From assembly GCA_013288105.1 (NCBI GenBank), contig JABDCM010000007.1, positions 1-34,047 of the forward strand: DNA of 34,047 nt, in the 5' to 3' direction. This document shows positions 8,845 through 16,005 of the stretch, piece after piece. The position numbers and the translations under genes are program-made. The stretch comes from Chlamydiota bacterium (lineage in GTDB: Bacteria > Chlamydiota > Chlamydiia > Chlamydiales > JAAKFR01). Position 1 is the stretch's first letter. Every line of letters begins with the position of its first letter. Below the pieces are notes generated by a model, which was not told the origin of the DNA, did no database searches, and saw only the letters and a program-made list of their open reading frames with translations.

Positions 8845-8878
8845 ACGCATGGCCATTCACAACTATCCATGAGGGCAA

Positions 8879-10357
8879 ATGGCTGAAAAATCAATCATAG
8901 GAAGAAAAGAAGAGCTGACCATTTTAAATCTCATCAGCCGGTCAAAAGAAGCAGAATTTTTGGCTGTCTACGGAAGAAGAAGGATCGGGAAAACCTTTTT
9001 AATCAGAGAGTATTTTTCTAATCAGGGAATCTATCTAGAGACAGCAGGCGTCAAAAATCTTTCATTAGCAAAACAATTAGAAAATTTTTCCGAAGCATTC
9101 TCTAAAACATTTTTTGAAAACATTCCTATACAACCTCCAACCTCCTGGAAACAGGCATTCGAACGCTTGACAGAACAAATTAAGGCAGCACCAAAAGATA
9201 AAAAAGTGATTGTATTTCTAGATGAGCTTCCCTGGCTTGCTTCTAAAAAATCCGGTTTAATGGCAGCTCTTGATTATTATTGGAATTTATATTGGAGCCG
9301 TTTAAATAATTTGATTTTAATTGTTTGCGGCTCTGCTGCCTCATGGATGTTAGAAAACATTATTCATGCAAAAGGGGGATTATATAACAGAATCACAAAA
9401 AGAATCCTGCTCAAAGCATTTGATCTTAAAGAGACTAAAGAGTTTTTGAAGAGTCGCGGGATCACTTTTAATAACAAGCAGGTATTAGATCTGTACATGG
9501 TTTTAGGAGGCATTCCGTTTTATCTCAAAGAGGTTAAAAAGGGACTATCACCCACCCAGCTAGTCGATGCTCTTTGTTTTCATAAAAACGGGGTTCTCTA
9601 TTCTGAATTTAATAATGTTTTTAGGTCGCTCTTCGATCATGCAGAAGTGAATTTGCAAATTATTCGAGAAATTGCAAAAGCAGGTAATTCTATTTCTCGA
9701 GAACAGTTGATAAAGACAACTAAACTTACCTCTGGGAGTAGCCTTAATAGAAGGTTGGAGGAGCTTGAAGCTTCAGAATTCATTAAATGTTATGTGCCAT
9801 TAGGGAAAAAAACTCGAGATCGTTTTTATCGTATCGTTGATGAATACACGCTTTTTTATTTGAGATGGATTGCGCCTTTAATGCATTCGGGTACATTTAT
9901 AGGAGAGAGAGGGCATTGGCAAAAGATCTTGAAAACAGCTGAAAGAGCAGTCTGGTCTGGTCGTGCATTTGAAAGTGTCTGTTTGAAACATCTTAACCAA
10001 ATTGCTCAAGCTCTGGGATTGGAAAAAATAGCTTACGTCAGTGGTAGTTGGCGCTATGTGCCTCCAAAAAAATCAAAAGAGATAGGAGCTCAAATCGATC
10101 TGCTTTTTGATAGGGAGGATGGGACAATTACTCTCTGTGAAATCAAATATAGCGACCACCCTTTTACGATCGAAAAAGCTTACGCTAAAAATTTGCTGCA
10201 GAAAATAGAGAATATGACGAAATACTACCCCAATAAAAAAAATCCCACAAACAAACAGATCTTTCTTGCGCTCATTGCCCTCTATGGCTTGAAAACCAAT
10301 ATGTATTCCGAGGATTTGGTTCAGAATGAGATCTGTTTAGATGATCTATTTGTCTAA
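8879..10357 (+). CDS. Archaeal-type AAA ATPase with C-terminal DUF234 (PD-(D/E)xK-like) domain
   Basis: The 492-residue protein belongs to the ATPase/DUF234 group. Walker A is GRRRIGKT at residues 32-39 and Walker B is IVFLDE at 111-116, followed by a sensor-type serine in CGSAASWM. A winged-helix-like segment around 255-300 follows. The C-terminal domain carries AQIDLLFDREDGTITLCEIKY at about 404-424, the D...ExK arrangement of restriction-nuclease-like folds. The cellular role of this family is unknown; members are patchily distributed and often found near mobile DNA. The ribosome site is GAGGG just before the ATG. The gene converges on the symporter, with a 4-base overlap at the stop codons. 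It is preceded by the repeat cluster at 8773-8844, which may control it. Confidence 0.85.
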   Translation: MAEKSIIGRKEELTILNLISRSKEAEFLAVYGRRRIGKTFLIREYFSNQGIYLETAGVKNLSLAKQLENFSEAFSKTFFENIPIQPPTSWKQAFERLTEQIKAAPKDKKVIVFLDELPWLASKKSGLMAALDYYWNLYWSRLNNLILIVCGSAASWMLENIIHAKGGLYNRITKRILLKAFDLKETKEFLKSRGITFNNKQVLDLYMVLGGIPFYLKEVKKGLSPTQLVDALCFHKNGVLYSEFNNVFRSLFDHAEVNLQIIREIAKAGNSISREQLIKTTKLTSGSSLNRRLEELEASEFIKCYVPLGKKTRDRFYRIVDEYTLFYLRWIAPLMHSGTFIGERGHWQKILKTAERAVWSGRAFESVCLKHLNQIAQALGLEKIAYVSGSWRYVPPKKSKEIGAQIDLLFDREDGTITLCEIKYSDHPFTIEKAYAKNLLQKIENMTKYYPNKKNPTNKQIFLALIALYGLKTNMYSEDLVQNEICLDDLFV

Positions 10358-11724
10358 ATGATATTGAGAGAAATATTCTCCTTTTTCACCTTATTCATAA
10401 AAATCTTTGTCTGGGCAACTACCACCCCAGTCAAAGCAAAAATCCCAATCAAATTGGGAAGCGCCATAAAAGCATTTGCAATATCAGCAAGAGCCCAGAC
10501 GATATCCAAAGGAATCGCCACCCCTAAAAGCACAAAGAGGGAAAAAATCAGCCGATAGGAAAAAATAGAGCGGGTCCCTAAAAGGTATTCACAACATTTT
10601 TCCCCGTAATAAGCCCAGCCGATAATGGTTGAATAACCAAAGAGGATGCTCGCCAAAACCACAATCACTCCTCCAAAAGGAAGGACCGAATCAAAAGCTG
10701 CGATCGTCATGGGCACGCCCGTCAAAAGCTTATGATCTGCTCCTAATTGTCCCAAAACTCCTGTTACAGCAATCGCAAGGCCTGTAAAGGTACAGACGAT
10801 GGTAGAGAGAAAAGCTCCTGTCATGGAAATCAACGCCTGTCTACCTGGATAGTCTGTTTTTGCCGCTGCTGCCGCAATAGGCGCAGTTCCCAGCCCCGAT
10901 TCATTCGAAAATACCCCTCTTGTCACCCCCATTTGGATCGCCATCATAATAGAGGCTCCTGCAAACCCTCCAAAAGCAGCTTGTCCCGTAAAGGCACTCG
11001 AAAAAATAGAGGAAATCGCATCCGGAATAAACTCAAAACGCAAAGCAAGCACAAGAAGGCTCCCCCCAATGTAAAAGAGCGCCATAAAGGGAACAAGATA
11101 GGAGGTTACCCCCCCAATAGCCTTAATCCCCCCAATCAAAACAAGAAGGGTCATCACGGCTAAAATCACTCCTGTAACCCAAACGTTGATATGAAAAGTA
11201 TTGAATACAGCAGAAGCAATCGAGTTGGACTGTACAATATTTCCTGTAAAGAGAGTGGTGATCGTCCCAAAAAAAGCAAATGCACATGCTAACCATTTCC
11301 ACTTGAGCCCCTTTTCTATATAGAACATGGGCCCCCCTACCATCTCTCCACGATCATCCTTCTCACGATATTGGATCGCTAAAATCGCCTCAGCATACTT
11401 AATAGACATCCCAATCAACGAGGTCACCCACAACCAAAATAGAGAACCTAACCCCCCCATCGTAATCGCTGTTGCAACTCCAGCTATATTCCCAATCCCA
11501 ATCGTTGCAGCAAGCGCTGTCATAAGAGCCTGAAAATGAGAAATATCTCCTTGCGCCTTATCATCATGACGCGTAAAAGCAAGCTTCAAAGAATAGAAAA
11601 GTTGAGTAAATTGTATTCCCCTTAATCTGACAGTTAAAAAAAGACCTGTTCCCACAAGCAGAACAAAAAGAGGTGTCCAAATAATCTGCCTAAATACATT
11701 AAGCTGAGCAATCAAAAAATTCAT
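10354..11724 (-). CDS. Sodium:alanine/glycine symporter (AGCS family)
   Basis: The 456-residue polytopic membrane protein has about ten or eleven hydrophobic helices. The AGCS signature is clear: TALAATIGIGNIAGVATAI at roughly residues 67-85, and GVFSNESGLGTAPIAAAAAK in the second half. Family members import alanine, glycine or D-alanine with sodium across the inner membrane; chlamydiae carry genes annotated dagA for this role. The start ATG has a good site, AAGGAATT, upstream. It is transcribed away from the DAHP synthase gene, with a 131-base AT-rich divergent spacer between them. A supply of alanine would fit an intracellular organism with limited amino acid synthesis. Substrate specificity is inferred from family only. 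Confidence 0.92.
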   Translation of the reverse strand: MNFLIAQLNVFRQIIWTPLFVLLVGTGLFLTVRLRGIQFTQLFYSLKLAFTRHDDKAQGDISHFQALMTALAATIGIGNIAGVATAITMGGLGSLFWLWVTSLIGMSIKYAEAILAIQYREKDDRGEMVGGPMFYIEKGLKWKWLACAFAFFGTITTLFTGNIVQSNSIASAVFNTFHINVWVTGVILAVMTLLVLIGGIKAIGGVTSYLVPFMALFYIGGSLLVLALRFEFIPDAISSIFSSAFTGQAAFGGFAGASIMMAIQMGVTRGVFSNESGLGTAPIAAAAAKTDYPGRQALISMTGAFLSTIVCTFTGLAIAVTGVLGQLGADHKLLTGVPMTIAAFDSVLPFGGVIVVLASILFGYSTIIGWAYYGEKCCEYLLGTRSIFSYRLIFSLFVLLGVAIPLDIVWALADIANAFMALPNLIGIFALTGVVVAQTKIFMNKVKKENISLNII

Positions 11725-11855
11725 ATAATTCCTTACTTACACAGAAAAGCATAAGTAATATTTATCCTTATTCACAAGAATAAAAACCTCAATTTTTTCC
11801 TTACTAAAACAAGGAGATTTTCTAAAAGTCTCCTATTTGTTAACTTGAGAAGCTT

Positions 11856-12911
11856 ATGATGTTTGCGAATGATGAATTAGTGCAGGAAGCTCTTCTTGAA
11901 GTTCCTACGCCTGAAGAGCTTATCAATGAATATCCCCTTTCGCTTCAAGATCGGAATTTTATACATCATTCACGAGAAAGTGTGAGGGCTATTTTAGAGG
12001 GGGGGGACAGGCGTCTGCTTCTGATTGTGGGGCCCTGTTCTATTCATGATCTGGATTCCGCTTTAGAATATGCGCATCGGTTATCTCGATTGAGCCATCG
12101 GGTATCTGACCATCTTTTTATTATTATGAGGGCCTATGTTGAAAAGCCTCGAACGATTACTGGTTGGAAGGGGCTGCTTTACGATCCTGATTTGGATGGA
12201 TCTTATAATCTTGGGAAGGGGATGAGGAGCAGTCGTCAGCTATTTGCAGAGTTGACACGATTGAGGGTGCCTATAGGATGTGAGTTATTGGAGATGGTAA
12301 CGGCCCCCTATTTTGCTGATTTTTTAACGTGGGGATGTATTGGGGCACGGACGGCAACCTCTTCTCCGCACCGGGCGTTGGCGGCCAGTCTACCTTTTTC
12401 TGTGGGTTTTAAAAACACAACGGATGGCAATGTAGAGAATGCGATTCATGGGATGGTGGCGGCACAGAGACCACATGTCTGTTTTGGGATCTCCTCAAAT
12501 GGGCGCTTGAACCGTCTTGAGGCGGCTGGGAATGGGTATTGCCATCTTGTGCTTAGAGGGGGCCATCGGGGACCCAATTACATGGCATCAAAAATTCATG
12601 AAGCGACGATGGCGTGTAGAAGAGCGCAGGTGAGCGAGCGGCTTCTGGTTGATTGTGCACATGATAATTGCGAGAAATCTTATGAGAAACAGATTCTTGC
12701 ATTTCAAACAGTTTTAGATCAGATAAAGTGTGGAAATCAAAATATTGTGGGGATGATGGTGGAGAGCCACCTCTATGCGGGAGCGCAGGCGATTACCCCT
12801 ACATTGCGATATGGGGTTTCTATTACGGATCCTTGTTTAGATTGGGAAACGACGGAGAGGCTGATTTGGAATAGTTGGGAGGCGAAAAATAGCTCTCCTC
12901 AAGAGAGCTAA
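11856..12911 (+). CDS. aroG: 3-Deoxy-7-phosphoheptulonate (DAHP) synthase, class I
   Basis: The enzyme condenses phosphoenolpyruvate with erythrose-4-phosphate as the first step of the shikimate pathway. The 351-residue length matches type I-alpha (AroF/G/H) enzymes. Visible motifs are IVGPCSIHD at residues 57-65 (metal Cys61), MRAYVEKPRTITGWKGL near 90-105, GSYNLGKGMRSSRQL, GARTATSSPHR, and a late VDCAHDN supplying the conserved His/Asp. It stands alone, divergent from the symporter and followed by minus-strand genes. The start could be either of two consecutive ATGs (11856 or 11859). The symbol reflects the class; which of the paralogous symbols applies cannot be told. Confidence 0.93.
   Translation: MMFANDELVQEALLEVPTPEELINEYPLSLQDRNFIHHSRESVRAILEGGDRRLLLIVGPCSIHDLDSALEYAHRLSRLSHRVSDHLFIIMRAYVEKPRTITGWKGLLYDPDLDGSYNLGKGMRSSRQLFAELTRLRVPIGCELLEMVTAPYFADFLTWGCIGARTATSSPHRALAASLPFSVGFKNTTDGNVENAIHGMVAAQRPHVCFGISSNGRLNRLEAAGNGYCHLVLRGGHRGPNYMASKIHEATMACRRAQVSERLLVDCAHDNCEKSYEKQILAFQTVLDQIKCGNQNIVGMMVESHLYAGAQAITPTLRYGVSITDPCLDWETTERLIWNSWEAKNSSPQES
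12885..12910 (-). terminator. Probable intrinsic terminator of the minus-strand small-protein unit
   Basis: TAGCTCTC (12890-12897) pairs with GAGAGCTA (12903-12910) around a 5-base loop. Read on the minus strand, the hairpin is followed by five T residues (12885-12889). It lies within the 3' end of the DAHP synthase gene, whose stop codon is in the second arm, and would end transcription arriving from 12939-13316. Confidence 0.45.
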
Positions 12912-12938
12912 ATCCCGCTTCCCTACCTATTAAAGTTT

Positions 12939-13316
12939 CTAGCAATCATCTTCTGGATTCCAATTCTCAAGACCAAGTTCTGCGAAACTCTTTTTAGAAG
13001 CTTCAGTTCCTTGATTTTGTGGTTGCACAACTGTTCGCTCCGCCTCTGGCACCTCAACTACAGCGCGCATAAATGAACTCTCTTCAGGAGCGTCAGCTTC
13101 TTCTGATTTTGGTCGGTGGCGAAGATACAGCTGCACAGCCGCACCAAGAAACAAGGTACCAGCAACTCCTGCCCCAGATACTGTTAATATCTTTTGTACA
13201 TCTGTTTGATTTTGTAAAACAGCTAAGCAGACCACTGCTGCTACTGTTCCTAACCCTGTCGCTACCATAGAGCCTATCCAAGCTCCATCTACTTTATCTA
13301 CTTTACCTACTGTCAT
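12939..13316 (-). CDS. Small Inc-like membrane protein, tandem copy 1
   Basis: This 125-residue protein of unrecognised family has two closely spaced hydrophobic segments (about residues 12-34 and 42-65) with a short QNQTDVQK turn, then a hydrophilic acidic tail. This bilobed hydrophobic hairpin is the hallmark of chlamydial inclusion membrane (Inc) proteins, so an Inc role is an inference from shape only. The chosen start, MTVGKVDKVDGAW, has a strong ribosome site, AAGGAGGAGAAG, directly before it; an earlier in-frame ATG at 13364 lies upstream of that site. The first ~70 residues are almost identical to the copy at 13396-13767; the tails differ. No enzyme motif is visible. Confidence 0.7.
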   Translation of the reverse strand: MTVGKVDKVDGAWIGSMVATGLGTVAAVVCLAVLQNQTDVQKILTVSGAGVAGTLFLGAAVQLYLRHRPKSEEADAPEESSFMRAVVEVPEAERTVVQPQNQGTEASKKSFAELGLENWNPEDDC

Positions 13317-13355
13317 CTTCTCCTCCTTGTTATAAATAATTTTTAAGATGCTTCT

Positions 13356-13361
13356 ATTATA
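13356..13361 (-). promoter_or_regulatory. TATAAT -10-like box before Inc-like copy 1
   Basis: On the minus strand a perfect TATAAT lies about 40 bases before the start at 13316, within a block (TATAAT-nn-AAGCATCTTAAAAATT) shared with the second copy. No convincing -35 box is seen at 17 bases. The conservation between copies is the main support. Confidence 0.35.
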
Positions 13362-13395
13362 CAACAGAATAGTGAGATAGGTTCATTTTCCCCTT

Positions 13396-13767
13396 TTAAT
13401 AGAACCATTCATATAAATTAGCTGCTGTACACTCATGTGCTGGGACATCAGCCCTTGGCTGCCATAGATTTCTATCTTCTAGATATTCTATATATGTTGG
13501 CTTTTGTAGTGCTGCTTCTTCTGAATATGTTGGATTTTGTAGTGCTGCTTCTTCTGATGTGGGTCGGTGGCGAAGATACAGCTGCACAGCCGCACCAATA
13601 AACAAGACGCCAGCAACTCCTGCACCAGATACTGTTAATATCTTTTGTACATCTGTCTGATTTTTTAAAACAGCTAAGCAGACCACTGCTGCTACTGTTC
13701 CTAACCCTGTCGCTACCATAGAGCCTATCCAAGCTCCATCTACTTTATCTACTTTACCTACTGTCAT
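13396..13767 (-). CDS. Small Inc-like membrane protein, tandem copy 2
   Basis: This 123-residue paralogue of the gene at 12939-13316 has the same N-terminal MTVGKVDKVDGAW and the same bilobed hydrophobic hairpin. Only a few residues change (Lys for Gln in LKNQTDV, VLFIG for TLFLG). Its tail differs: it holds two tandem copies of the 10-residue unit SEEAALQ(N/K)PTY, followed by IEYLEDRNLW and a Cys-containing end. The start was chosen at the ATG following AAAGAAGAGAAG, the same position as in copy 1. The ORF extends 27 residues upstream, but that part matches non-coding leader in copy 1. Probably a recent tandem duplication with tail diversification. Membrane or inclusion placement is inferred. 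Confidence 0.7.
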   Translation of the reverse strand: MTVGKVDKVDGAWIGSMVATGLGTVAAVVCLAVLKNQTDVQKILTVSGAGVAGVLFIGAAVQLYLRHRPTSEEAALQNPTYSEEAALQKPTYIEYLEDRNLWQPRADVPAHECTAANLYEWFY

Positions 13768-13806
13768 CTTCTCTTCTTTGTTATAAATAATTTTTAAGAT
13801 GCTTAT

Positions 13807-13812
13807 ATTATA
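13807..13812 (-). promoter_or_regulatory. TATAAT -10-like box before Inc-like copy 2
   Basis: On the minus strand TATAAT sits about 40 bases upstream of the start at 13767, at the position equivalent to the box before copy 1. The surrounding DNA (13800-13860) is very AT-rich, so by itself the box is weak evidence. Confidence 0.3.
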
Positions 13813-13992
13813 TAATATAATTATTAATACTAAATAAATTATATGCATTTTTTATATTATTTAATTATAAGCCGAGAGAAAATATCTTTTATTCTAAACA
13901 AAAATTAAGATAAGATTAAGGCTTTTGCCACATGGGAAAGCCGATTGTCGGTCAAAAACCTTAAATGAAGAGGAGCCCTATGCTCTAAACTT

Positions 13993-15069
13993 TTATAATA
14001 GCTCAATAAGCTCTGCGGTCTGATGAGGGGTTTGTCTGTCTCTATCATAGCGAGCTGTCACCCTAGCCTCTTCTTCCCTTTTCTCTAGGAGCGCTGCTGC
14101 CTTTATATCCTCAGGATGCCCGCGCTCCAGCAAGAATGCGTAAATCTCCCTAGATCCCACATCAGCTGCGCACCACAAAAGGGTATGACTTAGAGGATGT
14201 GGAACATAAAGAGGAGCCCCTTTTTGTATTAAGAGTGCGACTATCTCAAGATTTTTCTGCATTATCGCAAAATGGATAGGATAAGATCCCTTATAAGCGA
14301 GATTAGGCTCGGCTCCCCTCTCTAGAAGGGCCTTAGCCTTATCCATTTGATCTGTAAAGATAGCCAAACAGAGCGGAGTGTAATCTATGAACTCCGAGGT
14401 TGCCCCCTCTTCATGGGGAGCCTTATCGAGCATCTCGTCTGAAGATTGTTCTAAAATGAACTGAAATAGGTCTGGAGAGACGCTTGGTTGGCACGCTATG
14501 TACAGAGGGGAGCCATCCATTTCATTGTCCCCAGTGAGATCGACCAGTTTGTCCTTAACCAAGGAGCGCAAAATATCGACGTGAATCAAAGATATTAAAA
14601 GCCTAATGATGGGTTGAGTCCTTCGATCACCAAGCTGATATACCGCATAAATATCGATCTTCTTTCTTTTGACCTCTTGCATCACCTGCTTAATACTCTC
14701 ATATCTAGCAGTAGAATCACTCAACGCTTGCTGTAAAGCATCCAACAACGCAAAGATCTCGTTGTAGCGATTTTCAACAGACTGATTTCGAGCGGCGTTA
14801 TGATTTTTAACCGAGCCGATAATCCCTACGATCAGAAATAGGATTCCTCCCCCGCCACCAGAGGCCATCATGATTATCGAATTAACCTGACCAAGGTCAC
14901 TGAGAGTTCCTGCCCGCAAATATCCGCTGAGTCCCACTCCAGCCACAGCTAAACCGCCAAGACCCAAAATGATGACAAAGACAAAGCCTATCGATTTCCC
15001 TTGAAAAGGTTTTATAATGGGTGAATCAGAAGCGTGCTCTCCTGTTCCTCTAATGGCTGAATGAAACAT
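13993..15069 (-). CDS. Membrane-anchored ankyrin repeat protein, Inc-like N-terminus
   Basis: The 358-residue protein has two hydrophobic segments near the N-terminus (about residues 26-50 and 63-87, the latter glycine-rich), a helical linker (NEIFALLDALQQ onwards), and then at least four ankyrin-type repeats from about residue 190: SPLYIACQ, TPLCLAIFTDQMDKAKALLERGAEPN, YPIHFAIMQKNLEIVALLIQKGAPL and TLLWCAADVGSREIYAFLLERG. Ankyrin repeats bind proteins and are common in effectors of intracellular bacteria. With the bilobed hydrophobic anchor, a host-facing inclusion membrane or secreted role is a reasonable inference, but no target is visible. It lies alone on the minus strand, downstream of the ATPase operon. 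Confidence 0.75.
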   Translation of the reverse strand: MFHSAIRGTGEHASDSPIIKPFQGKSIGFVFVIILGLGGLAVAGVGLSGYLRAGTLSDLGQVNSIIMMASGGGGGILFLIVGIIGSVKNHNAARNQSVENRYNEIFALLDALQQALSDSTARYESIKQVMQEVKRKKIDIYAVYQLGDRRTQPIIRLLISLIHVDILRSLVKDKLVDLTGDNEMDGSPLYIACQPSVSPDLFQFILEQSSDEMLDKAPHEEGATSEFIDYTPLCLAIFTDQMDKAKALLERGAEPNLAYKGSYPIHFAIMQKNLEIVALLIQKGAPLYVPHPLSHTLLWCAADVGSREIYAFLLERGHPEDIKAAALLEKREEEARVTARYDRDRQTPHQTAELIELL

Positions 15070-15111
15070 GAATTGTACCTATTGATTTGCCCTTATTATA
15101 ACCTTTGATTA

Positions 15112-15152
15112 TTAAATTATAATAAATATAAATTAAGTGCTTTATAATTTAA
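15112..15152. repeat. AT-rich 11-bp perfect inverted repeat at the end of the V-ATPase operon
   Basis: TTAAATTATAA (15112-15122) and TTATAATTTAA (15142-15152) are exact inverted copies 19 bases apart. The second contains the stop codon of the putative lipoprotein gene. It could be a weak transcript end for the operon. There are no GC pairs and no T-run, so this is uncertain. Confidence 0.3.
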
Positions 15153-15577
15153 GGGTTGATGAGGTCGACCCATAGGGAATGGCGCCATATATCTAAGGGC
15201 TCCCCACAGGACTCTAGCGTCGCGCGATACGAAATAATCCCCTTTTTACACACATACTCATCCCCCATAATCCGAAAGATGCGAAATCCTTTGCGAGAAG
15301 GCACACGGCAGGAAACCCTCTCCGTCTCCCGCGTCCCATACCTTATGTCTAAAATAAGATCTATGTCCGAAGAGAAACAGTCAGAGGGGAGCGCCCAATG
15401 CACGACAATCTGCTGCCCCCAAAAACACTCCCTCCACAGATCAGGGGTATCCACCTGAACAGATGCAAGATAGGCCGGCTTCAATATCTCCGAGCGGCAG
15501 CGCAAATAGGCAGGATGGCATCCACTTAATAGAGAAAATGCCACCACAAAGAAAAGCTTAAAAAAGAAGGAGCGCAA
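15149..15577 (-). CDS. Putative lipoprotein at the end of the V-ATPase operon (CT303 position)
   Basis: The predicted protein is 142 residues with an unusual TTG start, chosen because it gives a compact signal sequence, MRSFFFKLFFVVAFSLLSGC, with lipobox LLSGC, and overlaps atpK by only 20 bases. An ATG at 15637 would overlap atpK by 80 bases and add a long charged N-terminus. The mature part holds several Trp and Cys residues (for example LWRECFWGQQIVVHW) and looks beta-rich. By position between valS and atpK it matches the hypothetical gene CT303 of Chlamydia trachomatis; I cannot verify sequence homology. Probably lipid-anchored on the periplasmic side. Function unknown. Confidence 0.6.
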   Translation of the reverse strand: MRSFFFKLFFVVAFSLLSGCHPAYLRCRSEILKPAYLASVQVDTPDLWRECFWGQQIVVHWALPSDCFSSDIDLILDIRYGTRETERVSCRVPSRKGFRIFRIMGDEYVCKKGIISYRATLESCGEPLDIWRHSLWVDLINP

Positions 15578-15989
15578 AAACAAAGGCAAACAATGAAAAT
15601 GATTCCACAATCCCAATCGCCGCAAAGCACTTTCCATAAACGCCTGGCTGTTTCGCAGATGCTTGAATCCCCGTCGCACAACATTTACCCTGCATCACAG
15701 AGGAAAAAAGAAGAGCAAAACCTACACTCACCCCAATGGCAATCCCCCCCACAGCAGATAAATTTCCATCTTTAATCGATCCATTCATCAAAATCATCAA
15801 TATGAACCCGTAAATCGCTTGCGAAGAGGGCATCGCTGACATCCCAATCATCTTTCCATGCCCCTCATCAATACGCGCCATCACCGCATGTGAGACCATC
15901 CCCCCAATCGCACATCCAATCGAACTCCCAATCATTGCTAAGCCCAAAACAAGCGCGGGTCCAACGACATTTAACACGTTTCCATCCAT
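15558..15989 (-). CDS. atpK: V-type ATP synthase subunit K (membrane rotor)
   Basis: This 143-residue double-hairpin proteolipid has four hydrophobic helices and forms the rotor ring that carries ions across the membrane. The fourth helix has the ion-binding acid Glu129 (AIGIVESFSLF); the second has Gln57 (PSSQAIYGF) in place of an acid, as expected for 16-kDa V-type K subunits. Ser56, Gln57, Gln100 (QGKCCATGIQ) and Glu129 match the sodium ligands Thr64, Gln65, Gln110 and Glu139 of Enterococcus NtpK, which suggests sodium coupling. The ribosome site is GAGGAGAAAAG. It follows atpI by 16 bases. Confidence 0.93.
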   Translation of the reverse strand: MDGNVLNVVGPALVLGLAMIGSSIGCAIGGMVSHAVMARIDEGHGKMIGMSAMPSSQAIYGFILMILMNGSIKDGNLSAVGGIAIGVSVGFALLFSSVMQGKCCATGIQASAKQPGVYGKCFAAIGIVESFSLFAFVFALLLF

Positions 15990-16005
15990 CTCTTTTCTCC
16001 TCGTT

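Larger units (their letters stand above)
13109..13812. repeat. Tandem duplication covering promoter region and 5' halves of the two Inc-like genes
   Basis: About 250 bases at 13109-13361 and 13560-13812 are nearly identical, covering the -10 region, leader, ribosome site and the first ~70 codons. Similarity ends inside the coding tails, at the HRP(K/T)SEEA codons. Inside copy 2 a 30-base minisatellite-like unit is repeated twice (about 13495-13555). Confidence 0.75.

Noticed and set aside
10368-10385. Short hairpin GAGAA-ATA-TTCTC followed by T residues as a terminator of the ATPase gene
   Set aside because: A five-base stem with a three-base loop, inside the coding end of the convergent symporter, is too weak to claim.
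10747-11163. 138-codon plus-strand frame antisense to the symporter
   Set aside because: It is a shadow of the AGCS coding sequence; its composition is Arg/Lys/Cys/Ser-rich and patternless.
13472-13732. Alternative minus frame within Inc-like copy 2 rich in SRRSSTTK repeats
   Set aside because: It is generated by the same tandem DNA unit read out of frame; no start signal.
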